Part shown: positions 45,100-52,683 of the stretch, one piece after another | How positions within the stretch are numbered: the first letter of the stretch is position 1 | Layout: every line of letters starts with the position of its first letter | Assembly: GCF_000745775.1 (NCBI RefSeq) | Contig: NZ_JQJY01000003.1 | Span: forward strand, 62,001-126,000 | Direction: 5' to 3' | Source: Flavobacterium sp. ASV13 | Lineage (GTDB): Bacteria > Bacteroidota > Bacteroidia > Flavobacteriales > Flavobacteriaceae | DNA length: 64,000 nt | The notes under the pieces: generated by a model | Told to the model about the DNA's origin: nothing | Database searches by the model: none | Seen by the model: only the letters and a program-made list of their open reading frames with translations | Position numbers and translations under genes: made by a program

Positions 45100-45705
45100 A
45101 TGAAAAAGATATTTATAATTAACGGCGGACAAAAATTTGCTCATTCAGGCGGAAAATTCAATCAAACGGTTCAGGATTGGACAGTTGAATTTCTTTCAAA
45201 AAACACAAATTACGAAATCAAAACAACGCATATCGAAAACAAAATCGACCTTCAGGAAGAAGTTGAAAAATTCGTTTGGGCAGATTTAATCATTTATCAT
45301 ACACCAGTTTGGTGGTTTCAAATCCCAAATCTTTTCAAAAAATACATTGATGATGTTTTTACGCAAGGACATAACAACGGAATCTACAAAAGCGACGGAA
45401 GAAGTCGAGTAAATCCAGATATTAACTACGGAACTGGCGGACTTTTACATGGACGAAAATATATGCTTACAACAAGCTGGAACGCACCTGCAACCGCTTT
45501 TACGCTTCCGGGAGAATTCTTCGAAGAAACTTCGGTTGATGACGGCGTAATGTTTGGTTTCCATAAAATGAACAAATTTACCGGAATGGAAAAAGTAAAT
45601 GGATTTCATTTTCACGATGTTGAAAAAGGTGCTACACCAGAAAATATTATTACCTTTAAAGAACAGTATACCAAACACTTAGAAGAAACCTTTAAAACTT
45701 TATAA
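45100..45705 (+). CDS. mdaB: NADPH:quinone reductase, MdaB-like
   Basis: This flavodoxin-fold enzyme carries out two-electron reduction of quinones. The start at 45100 (MKKIFIINGGQKFAHSGG) gives the usual length of 201 aa; the frame is open upstream only because it runs through the repeat at 44979-45070. The FAD-binding and substrate motifs are HTPVWWFQIPNLFKKYIDD, GHNNGIYKSDGRSR and TTSWNAPATAF, as in MdaB. It lies 2 bp upstream of a YgiN-like gene, the same pair as in E. coli. Confidence 0.88.
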   Translation: MKKIFIINGGQKFAHSGGKFNQTVQDWTVEFLSKNTNYEIKTTHIENKIDLQEEVEKFVWADLIIYHTPVWWFQIPNLFKKYIDDVFTQGHNNGIYKSDGRSRVNPDINYGTGGLLHGRKYMLTTSWNAPATAFTLPGEFFEETSVDDGVMFGFHKMNKFTGMEKVNGFHFHDVEKGATPENIITFKEQYTKHLEETFKTL

Positions 45706-45707
45706 TT

Positions 45708-45986
45708 ATGATATCAATTACCGCAATCATTAAAAGTAAAAAAGAGAATATTCAACAACTTCAAAGTTTATTGAACGACTTGGTTGTCGAAACCAGAAAA
45801 GAAGCAGCCTGTGTGCGTTATGATCTTCATCATTCTGAAAACGTTTTTATAATCTGGGAAGAATGGAAAGACCAAACTGGCTTAGATCTTCACAACAATC
45901 AATCGCATTTACAGGATTTCATCAACAAAAGCGAAAATTTTGTTTCTGCTCCTATTCAGGTTTACAAAACAGCACAAATTTTATAA
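45708..45986 (+). CDS. YgiN-like quinol monooxygenase (ABM domain)
   Basis: A 92-aa ferredoxin-like ABM fold; such proteins dimerise in the cytoplasm. The conserved segment CVRYDLHHSENVFIIWEEW and the closing HNNQSHLQDFI match the YgiN group, which oxidises quinols without a cofactor. Adjacency to mdaB suggests joint cycling of quinones. The next gene follows after 9 bp. Confidence 0.85.
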   Translation: MISITAIIKSKKENIQQLQSLLNDLVVETRKEAACVRYDLHHSENVFIIWEEWKDQTGLDLHNNQSHLQDFINKSENFVSAPIQVYKTAQIL

Positions 45987-45995
45987 TTAAACCAC

Positions 45996-46973
45996 ATGAA
46001 AGCATTATTCACAAATACATACGAATCTGAGTTCGTAAAAAACGAAATAGCAAAACCTACTCCTAAAAAAGGAGAAGTTTTAGTTAAAATACATGCAAGC
46101 GGCGTAAACCCAATTGACAATAAAATCAGATTAGGACTTTCTCCTTATGCTTCACCTATTTTACCAGCAATATTAGGAACTGACCTTGCCGGAGTAATTG
46201 AAGAAATTGGCGAAGGCGTAACCGATTTTAAAGTTGGCGATGAAGTTTACGGACTTGCCGGAGGTGTTTTAGGTCTTCAGGGAACTTTAGCTGAATATAC
46301 TGCTGTCGATGCCGACTTATTGGCCATAAAACCAAAAAACCTAAGTATGAAAGAAGCTGCAGGAATTCCGTTAGTATTACTTACAGCTTGGGAAGGTTTA
46401 ATTGACAGAGCAAAAGTTCAAAAAGGCGACAAAGTTTTGGTTCACGCGGGCGCAGGAGGCGTTGGACACATGGTAGTGCAACTTGCCAAAATTTTTGGTG
46501 CTGATGTTTATGCAACAGTTTCTTCTCAAAAAGCAGAAATCGTAAAATCTTATGGAGCAACTCCAATTGATAAAAACACAACAGTTGATGATTATGTAAA
46601 TCAATACACAAACGAAAAAGGATTTGATATTATTTACGATACTATTGGCGGTCAAGCATTCGATGATTCATTAAAAGCAATTCGTCATTACGGGCAAATT
46701 AGCAGCTGTTATGCTTTTGGAACTCATACTTTAGCAACAAGTTCACTTCGTAATGCGAGTATTCATGATGTTTTTGTTTTGCGTCCAATGATTGGCAACG
46801 AAGGAAGAAAACATCATGGTGATATTTTAAAAGAAACAACAAAATTTATTGAAGAAGGAAAACTAAAACCACTTATTGATCCTAGAAAATTCACTTTAGA
46901 TAATGCAATGGAAGCGCACAAAGCTGTTAGTGACAATTCTGCAATTGGAAAAATTGTTATAGATATAACTTAA
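45996..46973 (+). CDS. NADP-dependent quinone oxidoreductase (zinc-free MDR)
   Basis: The 325-aa protein is a medium-chain dehydrogenase/reductase of the QOR type. A GroES-like N-terminal domain (KIHASGVNPIDNKIRLG) precedes a Rossmann domain with VHAGAGGVGHMVVQLAKIFG and the NADP-binding VYATVSSQKAE. The Cys/His zinc ligands of alcohol dehydrogenases are absent. It is the third gene of the redox operon and probably reduces alpha,beta-unsaturated carbonyls or quinones. Confidence 0.9.
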   Translation: MKALFTNTYESEFVKNEIAKPTPKKGEVLVKIHASGVNPIDNKIRLGLSPYASPILPAILGTDLAGVIEEIGEGVTDFKVGDEVYGLAGGVLGLQGTLAEYTAVDADLLAIKPKNLSMKEAAGIPLVLLTAWEGLIDRAKVQKGDKVLVHAGAGGVGHMVVQLAKIFGADVYATVSSQKAEIVKSYGATPIDKNTTVDDYVNQYTNEKGFDIIYDTIGGQAFDDSLKAIRHYGQISSCYAFGTHTLATSSLRNASIHDVFVLRPMIGNEGRKHHGDILKETTKFIEEGKLKPLIDPRKFTLDNAMEAHKAVSDNSAIGKIVIDIT

Positions 46974-47033
46974 TTGTCTAAAATAATTACTCAGAAAAAA
47001 GCTAAATTGCTTCATATTCAGAAATATAGAAAA

Positions 47034-47495
47034 ATGAGCAATTACCATCTTGCCGAAATTAATATTGCAAAAATGAAAGGAGTCGATATCAACGATCCCA
47101 TCATGAAAGAATTTGTAGACAATTTAGATTTAGTAAATACTTTAGCCGAAAACAGCGAAGGTTTTGTCTGGAGATTAAAAGACGACAGTTATAATGCCAC
47201 AAGCCTGAATCCATATAATGATGAGCAAATTATCATCAATGTATCGGTTTGGGAAAGCATTGAAACTTTGGAGCATTATATGTACAAAACTTTTCACAGC
47301 GAATTTCTAAAACGTCGTAAAGAATGGTTTCAGAAATTCGGAAAAGCGCACACAGCCATGTGGTGGATTCCAAAAGGACATATTCCAACTATGGAAGAAG
47401 CTGTTGAAAAATTAGATTATCTTCAGCAAAACGGAGCTTCAGAACTTGTTTTTGATTTAAGAAGCAAATTTCCTGCGCCAAAACAAACTGCATAG
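47034..47495 (+). CDS. DUF3291 domain protein
   Basis: The 153-aa protein has an ABM-like alpha/beta barrel fold: YHLAEINIAKMKG at the start, GFVWRLKDD in the middle, and NVSVWESIETLEHYMYKTFH followed by AMWWIPKGHIPT. The function is unknown, though the fold resembles cofactor-free monooxygenases. The ATG at 47034 is chosen; a TTG at 46974 directly after the upstream stop adds an atypical Lys-rich stretch. It closes the mdaB-like operon. Confidence 0.85.
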   Translation: MSNYHLAEINIAKMKGVDINDPIMKEFVDNLDLVNTLAENSEGFVWRLKDDSYNATSLNPYNDEQIIINVSVWESIETLEHYMYKTFHSEFLKRRKEWFQKFGKAHTAMWWIPKGHIPTMEEAVEKLDYLQQNGASELVFDLRSKFPAPKQTA

Positions 47496-47506
47496 TTTTT
47501 TATTCG

Positions 47507-47577
47507 CCACGAATTCACGAATTAATTTAAAATCTTTATACATAGATTTTTAAAAATAAATTCGTGAATTCGTGGCT
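47507..47577. repeat. 18-bp-arm inverted repeat (gccacgaattcacgaatt)
   Basis: Perfect arms at 47507-47524 and 47560-47577, between convergent genes. The same arm sequence recurs at 55824-55907. Confidence 0.85.
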
Positions 47578-47584
47578 ATAAAAC

Positions 47585-48292
47585 TTATTTAATTCCTCCA
47601 AAAGCTCCGAAACACATATTCTTGTGTAAAATTTCGACTTTTGAAAAACCTACTTTTTTCATCAAATCCAATTGATAATTCATCGATCTTGGCGAATCCT
47701 CTTTTTCGATATAATCCAAAACTTTTTGGCGATACTCCGCCCCTCCTATTCCTTCCAAATATTCTCCGTAACGTTGCCAAGTATATTCATTCAACAACTC
47801 CGTGTCTTGAGTAATTAAATCAGAAATCATTAAACAACCTCCGGGTTTTAATAATTTAAACAATTTGACAAAAGTTGTTTCCCAATCATTATCATCTCTC
47901 AAATGATGTAAAACTGCACCTGCCAAGATAATATCAAAACTATTTTCTTCTAAATCAACTTCACGAATATCGCCTTGTTTTATTTCGACTTTTCCATTTG
48001 TTTCTGCTGAAACTCTTTCAAAAGCACGATTTAACATTGGCAAACTCAAATCGACTAAAGTGCAATTTAAGTTCGGCACTTTAGATAACATCTTTAATGT
48101 ATAATTTCCTGCTCCGCAGCCCACATCCAAAATAGTTGTAGCATTCGGAACAATTCTTTTAGAAGCCTCAGTTATTAATTCCAAAGAAATTGTAGCGTCA
48201 ATTGTGGCCACTTGTCCCGTTTCTAAATTTGAAAATCGTTCGACATCATTATCAAATCGTTCTTTAATTTCTGCAATAGTTGATTTTTTCAT
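47585..48292 (-). CDS. class I SAM-dependent methyltransferase
   Basis: The 235-aa cytoplasmic enzyme has motif I ILDVGCGAGNYTLK near residue 75, motif II TLVDLSLPML, motif III around KQGDIREVDL, and a motif-IV-like ILAGAVLHHLRDD. This is a small-molecule methyltransferase pattern, but the acceptor is unknown. It is divergent from the LysR regulator across a 224-bp gap, so the regulator may control it. Confidence 0.88.
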   Translation of the reverse strand: MKKSTIAEIKERFDNDVERFSNLETGQVATIDATISLELITEASKRIVPNATTILDVGCGAGNYTLKMLSKVPNLNCTLVDLSLPMLNRAFERVSAETNGKVEIKQGDIREVDLEENSFDIILAGAVLHHLRDDNDWETTFVKLFKLLKPGGCLMISDLITQDTELLNEYTWQRYGEYLEGIGGAEYRQKVLDYIEKEDSPRSMNYQLDLMKKVGFSKVEILHKNMCFGAFGGIK

Positions 48293-48309
48293 AGTCTTTG
48301 TTTTTTTAA

Positions 48310-48431
48310 TCTCTCGCAGATCAAGCAGAATAAGCTAATCTTTTTGCTATTATTATGATTGGGATATTACTATGATTAAGATGATTTATCTAAAATTAAT
48401 AATCTGCTTTATCTGCTAAATCTGCGAGAGA
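48310..48431. repeat. imperfect inverted repeat (ctctcgcagat type)
   Basis: Arms of 26 bp (48310-48335 and 48406-48431) with about four mismatches share tctctcgcagat and a weaker agc-rich inner part. It lies between divergent genes, so it is not a shared terminator. Confidence 0.65.
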
Positions 48432-48467
48432 CTTATTTTTTGTTTTTCAAAACTATCTTTTTCATAA

Positions 48468-48515
48468 ATACTTTAAAAATACTATTTTTATCAATTAATA
48501 ATACTTTAAAAGTAT
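48468..48515 (+). promoter_or_regulatory. candidate LysR autoregulatory sites
   Basis: Two related A/T palindromes, atactttaaaaatac (48468-48482) and atactttaaaagtat (48501-48515), lie directly before the LysR ATG. Both are dyads with the T-N11-A layout of LysR boxes, and the second abuts the start codon. Confidence 0.45.
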
Positions 48516-48516
48516 C

Positions 48517-49404
48517 ATGAAATTACGTCACCTAAAATATTTTCTGGCTGTAGCCGAAGAACTTAACTTTACCAAAGCTTCAGAAAAACTCTTTATTTCG
48601 CAGCCTCCGTTGAGCCGACAAATAGCAGAATTGGAAGAAGAACTTCAGGCAAAGCTTTTCATCAGAAACAATAAAAAAGTAGAATTGACCGAAGCTGGAA
48701 AATATTTTGAAAAAGAAGTTAAAGCTCTCTTTCAGAATTTGGAACACATTTCCCTAAAAACAAGAAAGATAGCAGAAAACATTTCGGGAGAATTCAGAAT
48801 CGCTTATATCAGTTCGATTTATTCTTCTGTAATTTCAGAATTAATAAAACATCTGAAAGCGCAATTTCCGTATGTCAATTTCAAACTTTTCGAGATTTCA
48901 ACTACGAAACAAATCGATGCTTTAGAACAAGGAAAAATTGAAATGGGGATTATTCGATCACCAATTCAATCTCCTAAAATAAAATCGCATCTATGGTTTA
49001 AAGACGGATTTTCATTGGTTTACAATAAAAAATCTTTCCAAATAAAATCGGAAAACGATATTTTAAAATTGAAAGACGAAACGTTTGTTTTCTTCAATAA
49101 AGATTATGCACCGCATTATCATGAGGTTTTATTAGAACTTTGTGCTTTTTATGGCTTTACCCCGAAAATCATTCACGAAGCGAATAATATCAATTCAATC
49201 GTACAATTAGTCAAAAATGGACTAGGAATTTCGATTGTTCCTTCAAACATTGCAAAAAACAATCAGGATTCTGAAATTGGTTTTATTGAATTGAAGAAAG
49301 TGAATCTTTTTACAAATGTTTCGATTATAATTTCAAAAGAAGATGATTCTGAAATTACAAAAACTGCTGTTGATTTTTTATTGAATAAAAGTAGTTCACG
49401 CTAA
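48517..49404 (+). CDS. LysR family transcriptional regulator
   Basis: The 295-aa protein has the N-terminal winged HTH (MKLRHLKYFLAVAEELNFTKA, then KLFISQPPLSRQIAELEEEL) and a LysR substrate-binding domain, with TKQIDALEQGKIEMGIIR and NNINSIVQLVKNGLGISIVP. It is divergent from the methyltransferase gene, the usual arrangement with a target gene. The inducer is unknown. Two palindromes before its start may serve autoregulation. Confidence 0.92.
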   Translation: MKLRHLKYFLAVAEELNFTKASEKLFISQPPLSRQIAELEEELQAKLFIRNNKKVELTEAGKYFEKEVKALFQNLEHISLKTRKIAENISGEFRIAYISSIYSSVISELIKHLKAQFPYVNFKLFEISTTKQIDALEQGKIEMGIIRSPIQSPKIKSHLWFKDGFSLVYNKKSFQIKSENDILKLKDETFVFFNKDYAPHYHEVLLELCAFYGFTPKIIHEANNINSIVQLVKNGLGISIVPSNIAKNNQDSEIGFIELKKVNLFTNVSIIISKEDDSEITKTAVDFLLNKSSSR

Positions 49405-49423
49405 GTTTTGTAATGAAATTAAT

Positions 49424-49654
49424 CTCGCAAAGGCGCAGAGGCGCAAAGTTTTTATTTATAAGTTGCGTCCAGCTTTAGCTGGATGGGCAAATAATTAAGT
49501 TTAAAAGGCTTTAGCCAAACAACTACGGATTTGGCTAAAGCCTTTTTCAATTCAACTTTTATACCTCCAGCTAAAGCTGGAGGCAATTAAAAAAATCCTT
49601 TTAATCTTTTAATCTGTGGCTAAAAAAAAACTTTCCGCCTTAGCGCCTTCGTGG
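49424..49654. repeat. three-level nested intergenic hairpin
   Basis: The innermost arms are perfect: aaaaggctttagccaaa (49503-49519) with its complement at 49530-49546. The middle arms are 49463-49483 and 49566-49586 (21 bp, one mismatch; core tccagctttagctgga). The outer arms are weaker, with ctcgcaaaggcgcagaggcg at 49423 and ttccgccttagcgccttcg at 49632. The gene-free stretch 49405-49760 holds only this element and a leader. Confidence 0.85.
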
Positions 49655-49760
49655 CCATAACAAAAATTCGTTACAATTTAGTACAGAAATCCACATTATA
49701 AAAAGAGAACTTTTAAATACCTTAGCAAATTCAAATTCTACAATAAAAATTCAATATAAA

Positions 49761-51047
49761 ATGGCTGAGCAATCTTCAATTCAGTGTCCAAACTGCGGAA
49801 CTCCTATCGACGTAAATGATGTTTTAAAACATCAATTGGAAGATAGTATCCGTAAAGAATTTCAACAAAAAGCAACGATCCAAAATAAAGAAATAGAACT
49901 TAAAAACGAGCAATTCGAAAAAGCTAAAGCCGAATTTGAAGCTAAAAAGAAACAGGAAAATGAGCTTTTTGCCGAACGTTTGGAACGTGAAAGAAAAATA
50001 GCTGAAAAAGAAATTTCGGAAAAACTAAAAGCGAAACTTGAGGAAGAAAACAAAGATCGTTTGTTATTGATGGAAAAAGAACTCTCTGAAAAATCTGAAA
50101 AAATCAGGGAATTAAATAAAATGGAAGGTGAAATCGCAAAATTACAGCGTGAAAAACTGGAAATGAAAGACGCGATTCAGGCTGAAGCAGAAAAGCAATT
50201 GAATGTACAATTAGGTTTGGAACGTGAAAAAATCAGAAAACAAGAAGACGATAAAAACGAACTGAAATTCAAAGAACTTCAGAAACAGCTGGAAGAACAA
50301 AAAAAGCTGACTGAAGAAATGAAACGCAAGCAAGAACAAGGCTCAATGCAATTGCAAGGTGAAGTAATGGAATTAGCGATTGAGGAATGGCTGGCCAACA
50401 ATTTTCCTCTTGACAGTATTGATGAAATAAAAAAAGGTGCAAACGGCGCCGACTGTTTGCAAGTTGTCAACACAAGAGAACATCAAAACTGTGGTTCTAT
50501 TTATTACGAAAGCAAGAGAACAAAAGCATTTCAACCTTCATGGATTGAAAAATTCAAAAACGATATCAGAACCAAAAGAGCAAATATTGGAGTTTTGGTA
50601 ACTGAAGTTATGCCAAACGGAATGGAACGAATGGGAATGCGAGACGGAATCTGGATTTGTACGTATGAAGAATTTAAAGGCTTAAGTGCTGTTCTTCGCC
50701 AATCATTGATTCAGGTTAGTCAGGCAGTTCAGGCGCAGGAAAACAAAGGCGATAAAATGTCGATGTTATATGATTTCCTTACAAGTAATGAATTCCGTTT
50801 GCAAGTAGAAGGAATCGTAGAAGGCTTCACCCAAATGCAAAGCGATTTGGATTCTGAAAAAAGAGCGATGCAAAGAATCTGGAAACAACGCGAAAAACAA
50901 ATTGAAAAAGTGGTTCACAATACTTTAGGAATGTATGGCTCAATTCGTGGCATTGCTGGAAATGCTGTACAAACTGTGAGAGCATTAGAATTGGATTTTA
51001 TTGAAGACGAATCGGAAGATGAAGATTCTAAAGAATTATTGGAATAA
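49761..51047 (+). CDS. DUF2130 domain protein
   Basis: The 428-aa cytoplasmic protein has an N-terminal zinc-finger-like CPNCGTPIDVNDVL and a long Glu/Lys-rich coiled coil (residues about 30-200). The C-terminal DUF2130 domain contains the conserved block KKGANGADCLQVV, YYESKRTKAFQPSWIEKFK and LVTEVMPNGMERMG. This domain resembles restriction-endonuclease-like folds (D...ExK spacing), but its function has not been established. It is monocistronic, ending in a bidirectional terminator. Confidence 0.88.
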   Translation: MAEQSSIQCPNCGTPIDVNDVLKHQLEDSIRKEFQQKATIQNKEIELKNEQFEKAKAEFEAKKKQENELFAERLERERKIAEKEISEKLKAKLEEENKDRLLLMEKELSEKSEKIRELNKMEGEIAKLQREKLEMKDAIQAEAEKQLNVQLGLEREKIRKQEDDKNELKFKELQKQLEEQKKLTEEMKRKQEQGSMQLQGEVMELAIEEWLANNFPLDSIDEIKKGANGADCLQVVNTREHQNCGSIYYESKRTKAFQPSWIEKFKNDIRTKRANIGVLVTEVMPNGMERMGMRDGIWICTYEEFKGLSAVLRQSLIQVSQAVQAQENKGDKMSMLYDFLTSNEFRLQVEGIVEGFTQMQSDLDSEKRAMQRIWKQREKQIEKVVHNTLGMYGSIRGIAGNAVQTVRALELDFIEDESEDEDSKELLE

Positions 51048-51065
51048 CAATATTTTGATCAAAAT

Positions 51066-51100
51066 AAAAAAAGGCTTTGAAAATAAAATCAAAGCCTTTT
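51066..51100. terminator. bidirectional terminator
   Basis: The stem aaaaggctttga/tcaaagcctttt has an 8-nt A/T loop and A/T runs on both flanks, between the convergent DUF2130 and META genes. Confidence 0.85.
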
Positions 51101-51107
51101 GTGTTAA

Positions 51108-51539
51108 TTAACCTTTTTTGAAAGACATTGTAAGTCCAAATTGGTTTGAAAGGAAAAGTTTATTATCCTTAATTGAATAACCTGAAGTTGTTTTTAACAA
51201 CTGCGTAAACTCACCTTCTTTTTTTGCATCGCACTTTTTAGTTTCTGATGTGAAATTTGAAACTTGAATTTTCCCATCCTCTTTTGAAATCAAATTACCT
51301 TTAATCGCATTACATCCAGTCGAACCAGAAAATGCAGATGACGTAATTACAATTTTCGGAAAACTTGAAAAATCCTTCTCAGTAATGACTTTTCCGTTTA
51401 AATTCTCTAAAATCCAAGTTTGCTGTAGTTTCTTTTCAACCGAGTTTTCATTAGCAGAAGCTGTTGCTTTTGTTTCTTTAGTCGATTTACAACTGCAAAC
51501 TAACGACACTGCAATTAATAGCATTAAAATCCTTTTCAT
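51108..51539 (-). CDS. META domain lipoprotein
   Basis: The 143-aa protein begins with a lipoprotein signal (AVSLVCSCKSTK). One META (HslJ-like) domain follows: QQTWILENLNGKVI, FSGSTGCNAIKGN and EGEFTQLLKTTSGYSI. Such proteins are outer-membrane or periplasmic stress-associated lipoproteins without known enzyme activity. A second META gene lies 103 bp upstream on the same strand. Confidence 0.88.
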   Translation of the reverse strand: MKRILMLLIAVSLVCSCKSTKETKATASANENSVEKKLQQTWILENLNGKVITEKDFSSFPKIVITSSAFSGSTGCNAIKGNLISKEDGKIQVSNFTSETKKCDAKKEGEFTQLLKTTSGYSIKDNKLFLSNQFGLTMSFKKG

Positions 51540-51568
51540 GTAAAATAAATATTATAAGTTTTATTTTA

Positions 51569-51576
51569 CAAAAATA
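51569..51576 (-). promoter_or_regulatory. -7 box of the META lipoprotein gene
   Basis: The minus strand reads TATTTTTG, 29 bp before the ATG, so this gene can be expressed apart from the upstream META gene. Confidence 0.5.
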
Positions 51577-51642
51577 TTTTAACGCTAAAACAACCTAGAT
51601 CCGAATAGGCTTTTTTTTAACTACAATACGACATATTAAATT

Positions 51643-52416
51643 CTAATCTACCTTCTTAAAAATAGCTAATTTCCCTGAAGGATTAGACAAAGTCAGCTGA
51701 TTATTTCCTATAGAATAAGTTGTTGTACTTTGCAACGCTTTCAAAAAATCTCCTTCTTTATTTCCAGGAGCGCAAGCCATTAAAGTTGAAATTACCTTTG
51801 TGAAACGCAAAACATCTTTTTCAAAAAAGATTTGTCCCGTTATCGAATTACAGCCACCAAAACCAGAAAATCTGTTTTCTGTTGAATTAATTTCAAGTCT
51901 TGGAAACTCCCTCTGAAAATCAGTCGCAAAAACTTTGTATCCATTCAATTCTTCCAAAACCCAAATATCATGAAGTCGATAATCGGTTAAATATTTTCCG
52001 CATCCGCTCAGCTTTTTCGTTTCTAATTCCGAATTATTTTTGATTTCAACTTTTACGCTATAAGGCGAAATCGCACCAGACATCGAATCCTGACAATCCA
52101 ACTGTTGAATCGTAATTGTCGCCGAAGCAGATTCATTACTAACTTTATACATCTTTACATTAGCATCCATCGCTTTTATCGCTTCAACAGCAGGAAAAAC
52201 TAATTTTTCTTTTCCAGGTATTAATGATGTAAAAACGATTTCCTCATTCCCTATTTTAATTCCCCAAAACGGTTCGTTTCCTGTTCCTTTAAAGTAATAT
52301 TTAAAATCTTCTTCTGTGGAACTTACAGAAGATGTTGTGCCAGATTCTTTGTTTGCAGTCGTTTTACAGCCGATTATTAAAGCTGATAACAATAATATTG
52401 AAAGTATTTTTTTCAT
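51643..52416 (-). CDS. two-domain META lipoprotein
   Basis: The 257-aa lipoprotein has its lipidation Cys in SALIIGCKTTA. An N-terminal domain with YYFKGTGNEPFWGIKIGN and LDCQDSMSG resembles the COG3650-type domain often fused to META. A C-terminal META domain follows (WVLEELNGYKV, FSGFGGCNSITGQ, EGDFLKALQSTTTYSI). It shares the META part with the neighbour at 51108-51539, so the pair probably arose by duplication. Confidence 0.85.
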   Translation of the reverse strand: MKKILSILLLSALIIGCKTTANKESGTTSSVSSTEEDFKYYFKGTGNEPFWGIKIGNEEIVFTSLIPGKEKLVFPAVEAIKAMDANVKMYKVSNESASATITIQQLDCQDSMSGAISPYSVKVEIKNNSELETKKLSGCGKYLTDYRLHDIWVLEELNGYKVFATDFQREFPRLEINSTENRFSGFGGCNSITGQIFFEKDVLRFTKVISTLMACAPGNKEGDFLKALQSTTTYSIGNNQLTLSNPSGKLAIFKKVD

Positions 52417-52554
52417 GAGATTTTAGTTTAAAAAATATTCTTTTATAAAACATCAGTAAAATTCTTATGAATTTACGATATTTTTTTGAAACGCTTATTT
52501 AGAATCCTTTCAAATTTTAAAAAACTAAATCACTCAAAATCATCTAAAACCCGC

Positions 52555-52586
52555 ACTACGTAAATGATTACGACAAAATACGTAGT
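52555..52586 (+). promoter_or_regulatory. distal TACGTA dyad upstream of nirB
   Basis: A perfect 8-bp inverted repeat, actacgta (52555-52562) and tacgtagt (52579-52586), about 90 bp before the nirB promoter box. Confidence 0.5.
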
Positions 52587-52635
52587 AACAAAAACTCCTA
52601 TCCACTTAAAAAAATAAATTTATTACGTATTTTTA

Positions 52636-52651
52636 TAAGTATAAATACTTA
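52636..52651 (+). promoter_or_regulatory. 7-2-7 palindrome at the nirB promoter
   Basis: taagtat-aa-atactta is a perfect 7-2-7 inverted repeat with the same inner ten bases (gtataaatac) as the narK site at 59185-59200. A further tacgta lies at 52624-52629. Confidence 0.55.
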
Positions 52652-52657
52652 TATTTG
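52650..52657 (+). promoter_or_regulatory. -7 box of nirB
   Basis: TATATTTG matches TAnnTTTG, 26 bp before the ATG. There is no -33 TTG at the expected distance, as expected for a promoter that depends on an activator. The 7-2-7 palindrome touches it. Confidence 0.6.
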
Positions 52658-52683
52658 CGTAGTAATACTTAATTAAAGAAATC

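Noticed and set aside
51108..52416. The two META genes as one broken gene
   Set aside because: Each has its own start, lipoprotein signal and complete META domain, and the second has its own -7 box. They are paralogues, not fragments.
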